Program-made: the position numbers and the translations under genes
Assembly: GCA_001970955.1 (NCBI GenBank)
Contig: MPUH01000185.1
Location: 23,582 to 87,581, forward strand
Direction of reading: 5' to 3'
Source of the DNA: Stentor coeruleus
Taxonomy: Eukaryota > Ciliophora > Heterotrichea > Heterotrichida > Stentoridae
Length of the DNA stretch: 64,000 bases
Notes under the pieces: model-generated
The model's input: the letters and a program-made list of their open reading frames with translations, nothing else
Told to the model about the DNA's origin: nothing
The model's database searches: none
In this document: piece by piece, positions 53,225 through 63,761 of the stretch
Layout of the letters: the number at the start of each line of letters is the position of its first letter
How positions within the stretch are numbered: the first letter of the stretch is position 1

Positions 53225-54177
53225 CTGTATGGTTATGATTTAGTTTATTAGACTAGAAATCTTATTGCTATGAAAATTTCTATTCTAATCATGAGTTTTA
53301 TAAAACTCTTCATAAAAATAGCACAAAATTAAAATATAGGTTGAGAAATATCTTTAATCTGAGTTCTAGTAATTAAACCTTTAAACCTGTCTCAGATTTT
53401 TATGACATACACAATACTAATTTTCTGAGATGCTACAATTTTAAAAGAAGTTTTTATCATAGAGTGGATATAATGAAGTATTAAAACTAAAATTAAAATT
53501 AAAACTTTTTGAAGCTTTTGATTAAACTACCAGTGTCTATAGTATAAAAATCTCTTTACCTTTTCTTTTAGACTATTTGCTTTTATGAATTATTTTATTA
53601 TGGATATATAGAAATAATATAAATGAATTATATTATAATTTGCCAAATGTGGGTTTATAATGTTATCTGCTTTTATAGATTAAAAGTATTTATAGGTTCT
53701 CTGGTAGTCATTATTTGTGTATTTTCACATTTAGTGCTTATCTTTATCATATTTTTTTATATATACATAATTTTAGACATCTATTTATAAAAGTCTTCTA
53801 TAAAACATTGTATCTTACCTACAAAAATCTAATAACTAATTTTTTCTTTGTTAAAATTGCAAAACAGTTTAAAAAACACATTTTGCAAACATCAAAAATC
53901 TTTATCAACAAAATCTCTTATCTCAACATCCATCTTAAAAATCTTCAATCCTAATGACTATCATCAGAATTTTTATTATCACAATCTCTTAAACCACATC
54001 CAAAAAAACTCTAATTTTTTTCTATCTATTTTCCAAACATATAAAAACATTCAAAAAATCCCTCTCTCACAATACCCAAATAAAACTTATAAACGAATTC
54101 CCTAATTAAAGCCCTTATAAAAACCTCATATTATTAACAGCAAAAAAAGCTTATAACTAATAGCTTCAATTATAACT
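53225..54177 (+). other. Intergenic, same-strand
   Basis: AT-rich. Overlapping ORFs at 53715-53954 and 53848-54105 are rich in Phe/Ile/Lys/Asn as expected of random AT-rich DNA, and are not supported. The C/A-rich part from ~53940 is the usual 5' flank of the next gene. Confidence 0.5.
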
Positions 54178-55443
54178 ATGGCAAAGCTTAGAGTCATTCA
54201 TGCTGACTATCACCCCAGTTTTACTTATCAAAACTTATCTTTAATCCTAAAGACAACCTCCAGTGCCAGTATCTCAATTAACGACTCTGCATTCTCACTT
54301 CCTCAAAACTCAGACTTCAAACTGGTTCTAAATACCACTTCTACCGAGTTAGGCCAAAGTCCACTTCTCAGCTCTTATCTATTTTCTTACAACAGCCAAC
54401 TTTGTGTGCCACTTTTCGACTCATCATCTGAACTTCTAGGAAAAATCTTAATACGAAATGATGATTTCGAGGACTTTCAAGATATAAACCATATAGAAAA
54501 CCTTCAGAAAAGCAATCTTTTACTACAGAATTTACCTGGTAAAACCAGTGGGATTTTAGCAGAAAAAAAATTCTTTGGGGAGTTTAAACAGGGGAAATTC
54601 ACTTTGCAAGAAATCGCTAAAGAAATCAATGGAGAGCTCAAAAACTCATTAGAAAAATCCCGAAAAATGCTTGAAGCTGAAAAAAAAGCTAAAGAAAGCC
54701 TTGTAGAACGAAACCTTAATTTAAAAGCTGAACTTGCCCGGGAAAAAGAAGAAAGCAAAAAACGTGAACAAAATATTTTTAACGACTTACAAACAGCAGA
54801 AGACACTATTTCTAATATGAAATTCGATATTCTAAAAGTCAAAACCGAAAGTAAAGCTTTACAAGCTGAAAACACCCGACTTCAAGATGAAAACAAACAT
54901 AAAGCACAAGCTTATAAACTCCAATCAGAACAATTCAATGACCTCAAAAATGAATTCGAAAATGCTTTTCCAACATCTTCATATTTATTACAAATAATCG
55001 ATGATCTAACTGGTAAATCTGAAATCCCATTAAAAAGTCAGCTTGAAACTAAAGATAAAAAAATTAATGAACTCACCCAAGAACTTAATAATATAAAAGC
55101 TCTAAACAAATCTTTGTTTCTTAGACAAAATATGAATAAAAGTGATGAAATTGAAGCTTTAATTGAACAAAAAACTAAAGAGTTTAAAATATTAGGAAAG
55201 TTTGTTAAAGATCAGGAACAAGGGTATATTTTTAATAATAAAAAAGTTATCATGCTTGTTAAAAGTGGCCAATTACTGTGTAAGAATGGAACGGTTTATA
55301 AACCTTTTGAAGAGTTTATGGAAAGTATTGGGGGGATTGCTAGTGAAAGGAAAAGCTTGTCGCATAAAAGAATTAAGTCAAATGAATGTGAAAAAAGAAG
55401 GTCGAGTTGGAAAATAGGAAGGACTGGCTTGCAGGTGAATTAG
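54178..55443 (+). CDS. C2-like/coiled-coil protein with conserved C-terminal module
   Basis: The 421-aa protein has an N-terminal ~115-residue beta-rich domain (C2-like by strand pattern: LSLILKTT, FKLVLNTT, LCVPLFDSSSELLGKILIRN). A coiled coil follows (~150-330), then a C-terminal module (~340-390) with GYIFNNKKVIMLVKSGQLLCK and a basic tail. The module and layout resemble the gene at 36872-38592. No enzyme motif. Role unknown; a membrane- or cilium-associated adaptor is an inference from the architecture only. Stop TAG. Confidence 0.65.
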   Translation: MAKLRVIHADYHPSFTYQNLSLILKTTSSASISINDSAFSLPQNSDFKLVLNTTSTELGQSPLLSSYLFSYNSQLCVPLFDSSSELLGKILIRNDDFEDFQDINHIENLQKSNLLLQNLPGKTSGILAEKKFFGEFKQGKFTLQEIAKEINGELKNSLEKSRKMLEAEKKAKESLVERNLNLKAELAREKEESKKREQNIFNDLQTAEDTISNMKFDILKVKTESKALQAENTRLQDENKHKAQAYKLQSEQFNDLKNEFENAFPTSSYLLQIIDDLTGKSEIPLKSQLETKDKKINELTQELNNIKALNKSLFLRQNMNKSDEIEALIEQKTKEFKILGKFVKDQEQGYIFNNKKVIMLVKSGQLLCKNGTVYKPFEEFMESIGGIASERKSLSHKRIKSNECEKRRSSWKIGRTGLQVN

Positions 55444-55970
55444 AGACTGGGATTAAAGGTAATAATTAATAATTTTGATGAGTTTTTTTTTTGTAGAGAA
55501 TAAGATGGTGTGAATTATTAGGATAATTTTGACAAATGGAAAAAGTCTTTGAAGAATTTATTTTTGTATTTTGATATATTTCCCAACTTTTCTTATAGCC
55601 CTCTAATTTTAGTGTTTTAAACCATTATTTACGAGAGCATATCCAAAATCACACAGACTTCAACAAATTACGTTCATCAAAAGCTCTCTAAGCCCTATGT
55701 TTCGAAAACGATTCTTTCATCAGTATATTCTACATCTACCTAAAAAAAAAATACAAATCTGTAAATTGTCCAAAACCGCTATTTTCCTCACATAGTATCA
55801 ATAAAAATTATCCCAATCCATTATAAATCATATTTTCCCCATTAATCCTACCTAATCAATATAGCTAAAACTCTTATTTCAAACTTAAAGTACTACATAT
55901 CCATGAAATATGCCAAGTTTAATATAATTTTATGTTAAATTCTAAAAATTCCATATAAAAGCCTACAATC
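55444..55970. other. Intergenic, convergent
   Basis: Between two convergent gene ends. G/T-rich, then A/T-rich and finally C/A-rich (the 3' flank of the minus-strand gene). No feature recognised. Confidence 0.5.
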
Positions 55971-56798
55971 CTAGCCTGCACTCATGTTTAAATTAAGAAA
56001 CGAAGCTTTCAAATTCTCACTTTTTCTTGAGCTTTCACGTGAAAACAATATAGGGTACTTAGTTGTTAAAAAATAAGCCAATTCTGAATCAGTTTTCTTT
56101 ATTGTATTATGCAATCTTTCTATAGATTCATTTTGTTGGATTTTATTCACTGTAGATTTAGGAGTTTTCTTTTCAATTTGAGGTCCATATATGTATTTCA
56201 TATACTTTTCTTTATCATGATTATAACCATTTAATATTGTTTCTTCACGTTTACATTTAAGATCACCATGATCCATATCATATGTATCGTATGATTTATA
56301 GTATCTTGATTTTACATAACCAGTTTTGTTACGTTTGGTACTTAATTTACGCTTCTCGTATAAATGGAATTTTTTATTTATTTCATTGAGATCTTCACTT
56401 TGCATTTTATTGATATCACGGTCTGTGTTTAAGAAATGTCTCATTACAAAATGCTCATCTTCGTTATAGGTGTTATGTTTACCAAATGGCATTTTTGGAA
56501 GCTTGAGTATACAGTTGTTAGAATTTATTTTATGTTCAGACTGGAGTATTAAAGTTAGCATATCTGATTTTTTTGGGATATTCTTTTTATTCTTAGCTTC
56601 ACCTTTATCAGTCACACAACCTCTTAATGCTTCTTTTTCTAGTTTTTCTATAGGGTCTTGGAAGATTTCAGAATTTAGCATCCGTTTATTTACAGCAGAA
56701 ATTTTTCTTGTAAGCTGTTTATAAAAGTTTTGACTTTTATTCAAACCCTCTGAGTTCTTGTTTTGGTAATCTTTAGGCATTATAAATATAATATTCAT
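55971..56798 (-). CDS. Lys/Asn-rich hypothetical protein
   Basis: The 275-aa protein is rich in Lys, Asn and Tyr with no recognised domain. Alternative in-frame Met at residue 7 (MPKDYQNKNSEG) may be the start. It has a charged central helix (~120-155) and a Tyr/Lys region (KSRYYKSYDTYDMD). It is the first of two minus-strand genes, 130 bp 3' of the neighbouring gene's stop. Function unknown. Confidence 0.55.
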   Translation of the reverse strand: MNIIFIMPKDYQNKNSEGLNKSQNFYKQLTRKISAVNKRMLNSEIFQDPIEKLEKEALRGCVTDKGEAKNKKNIPKKSDMLTLILQSEHKINSNNCILKLPKMPFGKHNTYNEDEHFVMRHFLNTDRDINKMQSEDLNEINKKFHLYEKRKLSTKRNKTGYVKSRYYKSYDTYDMDHGDLKCKREETILNGYNHDKEKYMKYIYGPQIEKKTPKSTVNKIQQNESIERLHNTIKKTDSELAYFLTTKYPILFSRESSRKSENLKASFLNLNMSAG

Positions 56799-56928
56799 CT
56801 ATAATCTGAAACACCCATTTAATAATTTACCCTTATTTCTTAAATCACCATTACAACACAATCCTTCTAAAATCACACAACAAATAAAAAACTATATTCA
56901 AAATATCTTTCCTATCTTAACTTATAAA

Positions 56929-59640
56929 TCATCCCTTTTTAATATTTCTTTTAAGCAAAGTGATTGTCTTAATCACCGTAGCAGCGACAGCAACCGATTT
57001 TCTCGCTTTCTCCTTCCAAACCTTCTGTATTTTCCTAATAGCAAATTTTGTCTGTAGTTTATTTAACAACAATCCCTGCACAGCATTTAAAAAATTCTCC
57101 GTAGCTCTTGTAATCCCCCCAATATCCGCAGGATTATACAACAATCTCTTATTATGTTCTTCATAAATAATCTGTATCCTAATAACAACCATCCATAAAT
57201 GTCTAAAAACATCACTTAACTCAAGTCCATTATAATTTTCCAATGGTTCTTGACCTTTTTTTAACATAAGATCTTCTAATCTATAAACATTTTCTATAAG
57301 TTCAGCAACACCTAGTCCTTTACATATTTCTTTTATCATATTCAACCCTTGTCTATTTTTAACATATAATTCATAAGCTAATTTAGCTGAATTTGAACTT
57401 GATTGATCTTTAATGTTTTGAGTTTGATCAAGAAGAAGAGGTTTACCTAGACAACGTAATTGAAGACAATGATAAAAAAGACCTTCTTCTTGAGCAGCGA
57501 TAAAGAAACTTTTACTATCAACTTGACCTTTACTTATAGCCCAAGATGTTCGAAATATTTTACAGATAAGGTTTTCAGTAAGATTTTGACTTAGGGAATA
57601 ACAGATGTTTTTAAAGGATGAAAAACTGATTCCACCTGTTTCGGTTTTTGGGGCTTTTTCGAAAATTTCCATTATGTTGAGGAATTTCGACTTTTTTTCA
57701 CGGATATAGTATTCAAGTAGAAGCCTTAAAGCCTATATAGGAATTACGAAGCTGCTTTCAATACCTGTACCTTTGCCCATTGGTTTAGAACGAGAATATA
57801 ATTGGTTTTTTAGGTCTAGTCGCTCTTTTGCCGTGAGTTTATGCATTACTGAATCAATTATCTCATTTAAATACTCGCGATCTATATAGTGGAAACTAGA
57901 GAATTTCCCATGTGTATGAGCTAATTGTGGACCTTTAAACATTAAGTTCCTGCAATGCAAAAAAAATGCTAACTCGTCTAGCATAAGTTCTTCATTAAAA
58001 AACTCTTGAAAAGTAAATATTTCCCATACCTTCCTTGTGTTCTCAGCTTTCAATGCAGTTAGAAACTTAACCCTTAATGTATCAATTGTATCTTTTTTCC
58101 ACCATTCTAACTCGGTGACTGTATGAGTTTTATCATCAATACAATATTTCCCTATCCATGTATACACAAAATCAGAAAATCTAGCTGGAGTTTTACCTGT
58201 TTCCATACTACAACAAAGGTGTTCATAGTATTTTGAGTCATAAATCCCACGAATATTGACTTCAAGCCAGTTAGGAAATTGAGGTTCATTAGCAAATCGA
58301 TCATTTGGTAATTCAAGATAAGCTGAAAAAGTTGGTGAGTAAAGATGGAATTCAGACGTATTTTGAAAATCAATTGGGTATGTTAAATCAGGATAAGTAG
58401 TACCAATACGAACTTTATCAAAAATTGGATCTTGAGTAGAAACCCAAGTTATTGTATCTGATTTACGACTTATACTTCCTGCAATGATTTCAAGTTCAAG
58501 ATGATTGTATTTGAGTTTTAATGAACGTAAAGATTCATTAACTTGATTATATAATTCTCTATAACCTACATACCTAGAAAAGTCTTCAGTAAGCATTTTA
58601 ATCCTATCAATCCATTTCCTCTCCCCTAGTCTAAACTCGGTATTTTCTCCTTCGAGAACTTCAATTTTTTCTAAACACTCAGACATTTTCGAAGAATATT
58701 CCTTTCTAAACTCACTATCTTCAATATTTTTATTCTTAATTTCCCCTATTTCCAATTGAAACCTATACTTCATGTTTTTTTTCTTATGTTTAAGTTTCTC
58801 AATTTTGGCTAATGAATCTTCATATAACCTTTTATACCTTTCCAGATCAACATTATTTTCTTCAGCTTTATTCGATATTTTAAGCTGTTTACAATGTTCT
58901 TCTAATAATGCAAGATTAGCTAAAAGTCTGATTTTTTCTATATTATTTTTCTTTTGGACTTCATGTATTTTGGTATTAATCTTATCATCTAAAGTTTTGT
59001 TAGGTGAAGTTTTAGTTTTTTTTTTATTGATTATCTCTTTCAAATCACTAACTTGATCTTTGTATATCATAATCTCAGCTTTTGCTTTATAAATCTCTGC
59101 CTGCAACTGGCTTTGGGCGTTTTTAACTTCTTGGCAGACTTCGTGGAACTGAGAAAAAACTAAGAAAATTGAGTCGAAAATCGTCAGTTTTGTAATTTCA
59201 TTGAGGTTGATGTTTGAAAAAATGCTTTGTTTCATGAGATCAATAGCATCTCTCAAGCCTTCAAATTTTTTTATGTTAGTTTTGCTTAGAAGTTCTGAAT
59301 TTTGTATGAAAATTTGTGTCCATTTACTATGTAAAGAATATGATGATACATCAAAATGACTCCGGTCTGTTTGAGTATAAGCTTTTATTTCTGATTTACT
59401 TAGAAGTCTATCTACTGTAAATTGATATGATTTTCCTATAGTACCTTTCACACGATTTAAATCAGTGGCTGAAGATGAAGAAATAGATTCAAGTTTTTTT
59501 GGTTTAGGGATTTTTTTTTTTTTGGTTGAGTTCACCTCAGCATCAAAAGAATTGTAAATTTCAGGCATATGGATTCGGACTAGACGGGGTTTTATTTGCT
59601 CAATGACTTTTAGTTGGTTGGGCTTTGGCGATATATACAT
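56929..59640 (-). CDS. Large coiled-coil/IQ protein (spliced, 15-nt intron)
   Basis: Two minus ORFs (57733-59640 and 56929-57672) join through the 15-nt intron 57733-57747 to give 898 aa. Before the intron the sequence ends GIESSF, after it ALRLLLEYYIREKKSKFLNI. Layout: basic N-terminus, helical region (~110-200), coiled coil (~190-400), an alpha/beta region (~430-650), then helical segments that resemble EF-hand-like pairs (~650-730). The C-terminal IQ-like motif is IRKIQKVWKEKARK (~870). Calmodulin binding is plausible. Ciliary/basal-body coiled-coil proteins such as the TSNAXIP1 type have similar N-terminal features, but I cannot confirm homology. Stop TGA. Confidence 0.75.
57733..57747 (-). 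other. 15-nt spliceosomal intron (phase 0)
   Basis: On the minus strand: GTAATTCCTATATAG. The upstream exon ends GAA AGC AGC TTC and the downstream exon begins GCT TTA AGG, which stays open for ~270 codons. The last triplet is an in-frame TAG. Confidence 0.85.
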
Positions 59641-60186
59641 TTTTTATATGTTTTATAAGTTGATAAAGGATTTTATTATAGGGTTGTTAGAAAAAGGATA
59701 ATTTGACTTTTTTTGATAGATGGGGTAAATCATTGGTGGTTTTGGTGAGGAAGTCAGAAAATAAAGGTAAAATTAATATGATCATGAGAATATAAGAATT
59801 TGGAAAGAAGAAGGTAGGAAATATGGATAGCTTAGGTATAAAAATGGTATTTTAGGTTTTAAAGGTATGATTTTTATAGAGAAAAGGTAGTTGAAATATA
59901 TGTGATATTAGTGATGAAAATGGAGATGTAGGTATTGGATAGAAAAGAAAATTAAGAAACTTGAATAAATTTTGTTGAAGGCAGCTCAGGGAATTCAGAC
60001 AATAATGGACCTGCACGAATAGGAAAAAAATGCAAATATCACGAGTTAAGAAAAGATTTAAGTACAGGAAAATTGATTAATTGACTGGTGAGAAATATAA
60101 ATGAATAAGAAATTGGACAATAAGAGAAATTTGCTGTGTATTCAAACCTCACAACCCTTATATAAGCTACTTTTATATTATTTTTC
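59641..60186. other. Intergenic
   Basis: Between the coiled-coil/IQ gene (start at 59640, minus) and the ML gene (3' end at 60187, minus). The 59641-59960 stretch is G/T-rich on +, the C/A-rich 5'-flank pattern on the minus strand. The minus ORF at 60039-60242 overlaps the ML gene in another frame and is not supported. Confidence 0.5.
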
Positions 60187-60627
60187 TCATAAAAAATAAG
60201 CGAATTGCCAACATACCAAGCGTTTAATTCCAAATCGTTCATCTAAAAGTGTTATTTGCTGGGAGTAGTCTCCATATTTATTTCCTGCAAGCACATCACT
60301 AATAAACGATACAGATGAATTTGCTAAAAACTCTTCATCTATATCATAACCTTTTCTAACCCAATTTCCATCATATATTGTGCTTGAATACATTTGAGAA
60401 ACATATTCTTTCTTAGTAAATATTCCAGTCATATTAAATGTTAAGATACTTTCAATAACTGGAGGCCAAGGATCTACAGTAAAACTTGTTATATTAAATG
60501 GTGGAGTCAACATACAAGAATTGCCTATTATTTCTAATGTATCTTCAGGGTTTAAAGTTGAATTGACTATTGTAACTAGGATAAATAACCCTAAAGAGCT
60601 TTTCATATTTTTCCACAAATTGTTCAT
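60187..60627 (-). CDS. ML-domain (MD-2/NPC2-like) secreted lipid-binding protein
   Basis: The 146-aa protein has an N-terminal signal peptide (SLGLFILVTIVNS) and one ML domain. The pattern is C near 38 (GNSCMLTPPFNITSFTVDPWPP), a central beta region, and the C-terminal strand with ITLLDERFGIKRLVCWQFAYFL, whose Cys and alternating aromatic residues match the ML fold end. ML proteins bind lipids or sterols in the endosome/lysosome or outside the cell. Start could be Met1 or Met8. The NST and NMT, NIT sites could be N-glycosylated. Single ORF, stop TGA or TAA region intact. Length (146 aa) matches family size. Confidence 0.75.
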   Translation of the reverse strand: MNNLWKNMKSSLGLFILVTIVNSTLNPEDTLEIIGNSCMLTPPFNITSFTVDPWPPVIESILTFNMTGIFTKKEYVSQMYSSTIYDGNWVRKGYDIDEEFLANSSVSFISDVLAGNKYGDYSQQITLLDERFGIKRLVCWQFAYFL

Positions 60628-60876
60628 ATTTATTTTCTCTGTGTTGAAATAGTTAGAAAGTTTGCTGAGGATTGAATATTTTGTATTGAAATAGTGATTT
60701 TTTTATGTAGGATATAACAATATATATAATTTTTAGTTGTGGAGGTATGGGAAATTATTGTTGGAGGGTTATACACAATTTAAAATTCAAAATCACAAAC
60801 TGAACAGTCATCATAAAATTACATTAAAAATGTTTAACAAAATATCAGATCATATAAGTTATCTTTACAATATAAA

Positions 60877-61344
60877 ATGAATTATAATCTAAAATGCCCT
60901 AACAAGAAAAAAGATCACAAAAAAACTAAGTTATTAATATCAAAAGAAGTTATTGAACGAATAAATCAACAAAAGAGTTATAATAGATATACTCAAAGTG
61001 AAAGTCTTCTTTTCAATATGCGTGGGAAAAATTTTAGAAAATATTATCATGCAAATTCTAAAATCCACCCAATGAACACAAAGTCTTATTATTATTATAA
61101 AAAGTGGGTTAGATATTCATATCAACCAAACGAAACAAGATGCTTTTATATGAAATTTTATTGGTGCCGTTATCCGACACCAAGAAGAAGAATATATTTA
61201 CTACAAAATTATCGTATGATTGAAATGAAAGATTTACCTAAAAAGGTATTGTTTTCACCGAAATACAAAAAGAAATTAAAAAAATTTTACGATGGACCTT
61301 GTGAAGTGTCATCGGCATTGTACAGAATATTTGCATATTTCTAA
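60877..61344 (+). CDS. Basic Tyr/Lys/Arg-rich orphan protein
   Basis: The 155-aa ORF is extremely basic and rich in Tyr, Lys, Arg and Asn (KSYYYYKKWVRYSYQPNE, YWCRYPTPRRRIYLL). No domain recognised, and no signal peptide or membrane helix. The ATG follows an A-rich stretch, and the length and stop are plausible. Because the composition partly reflects AT-rich DNA, coding status is moderate. The aromatic/basic mix suggests nucleic-acid or acidic-polymer binding (inference). The gene is divergent from the ML gene. Confidence 0.45.
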   Translation: MNYNLKCPNKKKDHKKTKLLISKEVIERINQQKSYNRYTQSESLLFNMRGKNFRKYYHANSKIHPMNTKSYYYYKKWVRYSYQPNETRCFYMKFYWCRYPTPRRRIYLLQNYRMIEMKDLPKKVLFSPKYKKKLKKFYDGPCEVSSALYRIFAYF

Positions 61345-62241
61345 GTTTTGATAAAAAATGGTCAAAGAGGAAGTTTAAAAAAAAATAATTTTTTTAATTA
61401 TTTAATAATAATAAATTAACTAAAACAATAATGCTAATCAAATAATATAAGAAAAATATTGCTTATATTTTAGATAATTCGAAATTCGAGTATGATTTAT
61501 TAAATAGAATATATTATCCTACGTTTTTTAAGTTAAATGTGTGAGAAAACACTGAAAGCGATTATTCCATTCGCTTTTCAGCTTGTTCGTTAATAATATC
61601 CTTGTTTTCGATCGAAAAAATCTACTTTTCTCATGTAATTATTACACTAAATAAGCATCAATGTAAATTTTGTCTTTTTGGATTTTCTGCTTAGGCTTTT
61701 TTTGCAGCGTTAACCCGAATATAATAGTTTAAAATAATGGAATTCAACTTTTAGTCATTTTATAAATCTAATTTACAGTTTATACAATAATAAAAAATCA
61801 TAAGATTGCATGCATTTCAATAGAATAAATTTACTATATGCTTCAGCTTTATATAATCAAATTTATTCTTAATTTTAGCTAAAATATTGTATATTCTAAT
61901 TAATAATTACAAAAAATCCCACTTTCACAACACCTTCTAATCAAAACTATACCAAACAGAAAGCATCAAATTAATAATAAATCATTTCTTCTAAGCAGAG
62001 TCTATATTTAACTTAAAAACACAAATAAATTTTAACCACCTAAGGTAACACATACCAATTTTACTACATTTTGTTTATTCTACAAAAATAATTATTTTTA
62101 TTTTCCTTAAATCCTTCTACAACGGAACCATGAAAATTGTTGGGGTTAACCCTAGCAACAAATAATCTTTTTTTAACACTAAAAAATCCAGCCTTGGGAA
62201 ACACTGATTTAATTAAAGCCAATTATATAATTTTACTTATA
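61345..62241 (+). other. Intergenic, about 0.9 kb
   Basis: Very AT-rich. ORFs here are short and AT-driven. The last 100 bp before ATG 62242 are unremarkable. No gene or RNA recognised. Confidence 0.45.
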
Positions 62242-63618
62242 ATGGCATATAGAACTTCAACATCCTTATCAAATAAAAATAGAATAAGACTTGGCTCAAT
62301 CGATATAAGCACAGCCCGAAGATCCTCAATAGAACCTTCTGAAGTAAATGAGTCACAAAGTTCATATGTAAAATCTTTAACACTAGTAATTTTTTTAACT
62401 GAAGATACTACAAATAATTCAATATGCAAATACAAAATAAGTAAAGAAGCACTAGAGTTTTTTACAACAAACGACCCTGAGTCATTTTATACTTTAGGGA
62501 TTTATGGAGACAAAAAACATATTCTACAAGAAATCAATAACTTTTTTGATGTAAAAAACATACAAAGCCCAAGATCGGAGGGAATTATACTTTATTATTC
62601 AATAGAACAAAAAAAAGCTATTCTTTGGTATAAATGTGATAATGAATCTTTTATCCTAAATAAACAAATTTATATAAACCATCCTTTGGTATATGGAATA
62701 AGAATATTATCTGATCTTTGCCCTATTGTAATTGCCTGTATATCAGATATTGATATTAAAAACTGGTGTCTTATAAATCCTCATGGGATTGAAAGCCAAG
62801 CTCATAAAGTTAAAGTTGCAAAGGAACTTAAAGAAAAAATAATTGACATAATATTTTTAAATGAAGTTGAGATTCATCCTGATGAATATGATTTGTACCT
62901 TAGTGAGGATTCAAATAATATCATGTTGTTTATTGAAACTTTGGATATAAAAGTTAACAGGTTAGATGATGAAATTAAAGGGCTTATAGACAATTTTTTA
63001 GAAGAAATATTTGAGGAAAATATTTTTTCTATAAGCTTTAATCTATCATTTAGAAGGTTTATAAATAATTATATTCAAGAAGAAGACTTTTCAAAAGACT
63101 TAAGTGAGGTGCAAGAAATGCTTTATTATAAATGGAAGTATTATAATGACGAGGTAAGGAAAGTTATGGAAAAATATTTCCTTGATATCAAGAAAAAGTA
63201 CAAAAAACTAAAAAAGTTATTTTCCACAAGACATCAAAACGAAGAAAATAAAGTACCTCAACAAAATCTAAAAGACTTAAAAGACAAGTTCACAAATCAA
63301 AAAAACCTAAAATCTTCAAACCGACTCATAAAAAAATTCATGATTTCCAACAAATATAGCAAAGATCAAGTTTTAAAATTTATTGCAAAATTACAAGAAA
63401 AAAAAAATAACTATGTAGTCCAATTAGATCAAATTAAAAAAGAACATAAATCTTATTTTACATCAATTCTCATTGAAATGCTCAAAAACATCAACATTTT
63501 CATTATAAAAATCCATCATTCAAATCTAAGTTTTTTAACACCCAAAAATAATGAGTTATGCGAAATTACATTAGAAAATAAAATCCATTTAACCAGTTTG
63601 AAATTCCCTTATAATTAA
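62242..63618 (+). CDS. Hypothetical protein with C-terminal charged helical region
   Basis: The 458-aa protein starts at ATG 62242; the upstream in-frame TTG at 62137 is not a credible eukaryotic start. The N-terminal ~40 residues are Ser/Arg-rich (RLGSIDISTARRSS). Residues ~45-200 look like an alternating beta/alpha fold with unrecognised identity (YTLGIYGDKKHIL, GIILYYSIEQKKAILWYK). Residues ~300-430 are Lys-rich helical/coiled (KKKYKKLKKLFSTRH, SKDQVLKFIAKLQEKK). Not recognised. The AT-rich composition makes residue biases uninformative. Function unknown; single ORF, stop TAA. Confidence 0.55.
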   Translation: MAYRTSTSLSNKNRIRLGSIDISTARRSSIEPSEVNESQSSYVKSLTLVIFLTEDTTNNSICKYKISKEALEFFTTNDPESFYTLGIYGDKKHILQEINNFFDVKNIQSPRSEGIILYYSIEQKKAILWYKCDNESFILNKQIYINHPLVYGIRILSDLCPIVIACISDIDIKNWCLINPHGIESQAHKVKVAKELKEKIIDIIFLNEVEIHPDEYDLYLSEDSNNIMLFIETLDIKVNRLDDEIKGLIDNFLEEIFEENIFSISFNLSFRRFINNYIQEEDFSKDLSEVQEMLYYKWKYYNDEVRKVMEKYFLDIKKKYKKLKKLFSTRHQNEENKVPQQNLKDLKDKFTNQKNLKSSNRLIKKFMISNKYSKDQVLKFIAKLQEKKNNYVVQLDQIKKEHKSYFTSILIEMLKNINIFIIKIHHSNLSFLTPKNNELCEITLENKIHLTSLKFPYN

Positions 63619-63761
63619 CGTAGAATACAAACAGATTATTAAATGTAGTAATGATTATTATTGGATTTTAATAAAAGATAATATAAAAAGATTGACTCAT
63701 TGGTATATTGTAAAGTATTAAGGGGAATTTAAGAGATAAAATTATTGAGCTTGAAAATATT

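Noticed and set aside
53715-54105. Two overlapping ORFs (79 and 85 codons)
   Set aside because: AT-driven composition, overlapping frames and no recognised pattern.
57882-57896. Fifth candidate 15-nt intron on the minus strand, GTTTCCACTATATAG
   Set aside because: It matches the end motif but begins GTT rather than GTA or GTG. The frame is open without splicing, and removal would delete part of a plausible continuous segment (FSSFHYIDREYL). Cannot be decided without RNA data.
60039-60242. 67-codon minus-strand ORF overlapping the end of the ML gene
   Set aside because: It lies in another frame of the ML gene, which ends naturally at its conserved C-terminal strand. Neither GT/AG junction nor homology supports it.
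62137-62241. N-terminal extension of the 62242 protein from a TTG
   Set aside because: Non-ATG start in a eukaryotic gene is not supported; the extra residues show no conserved feature.
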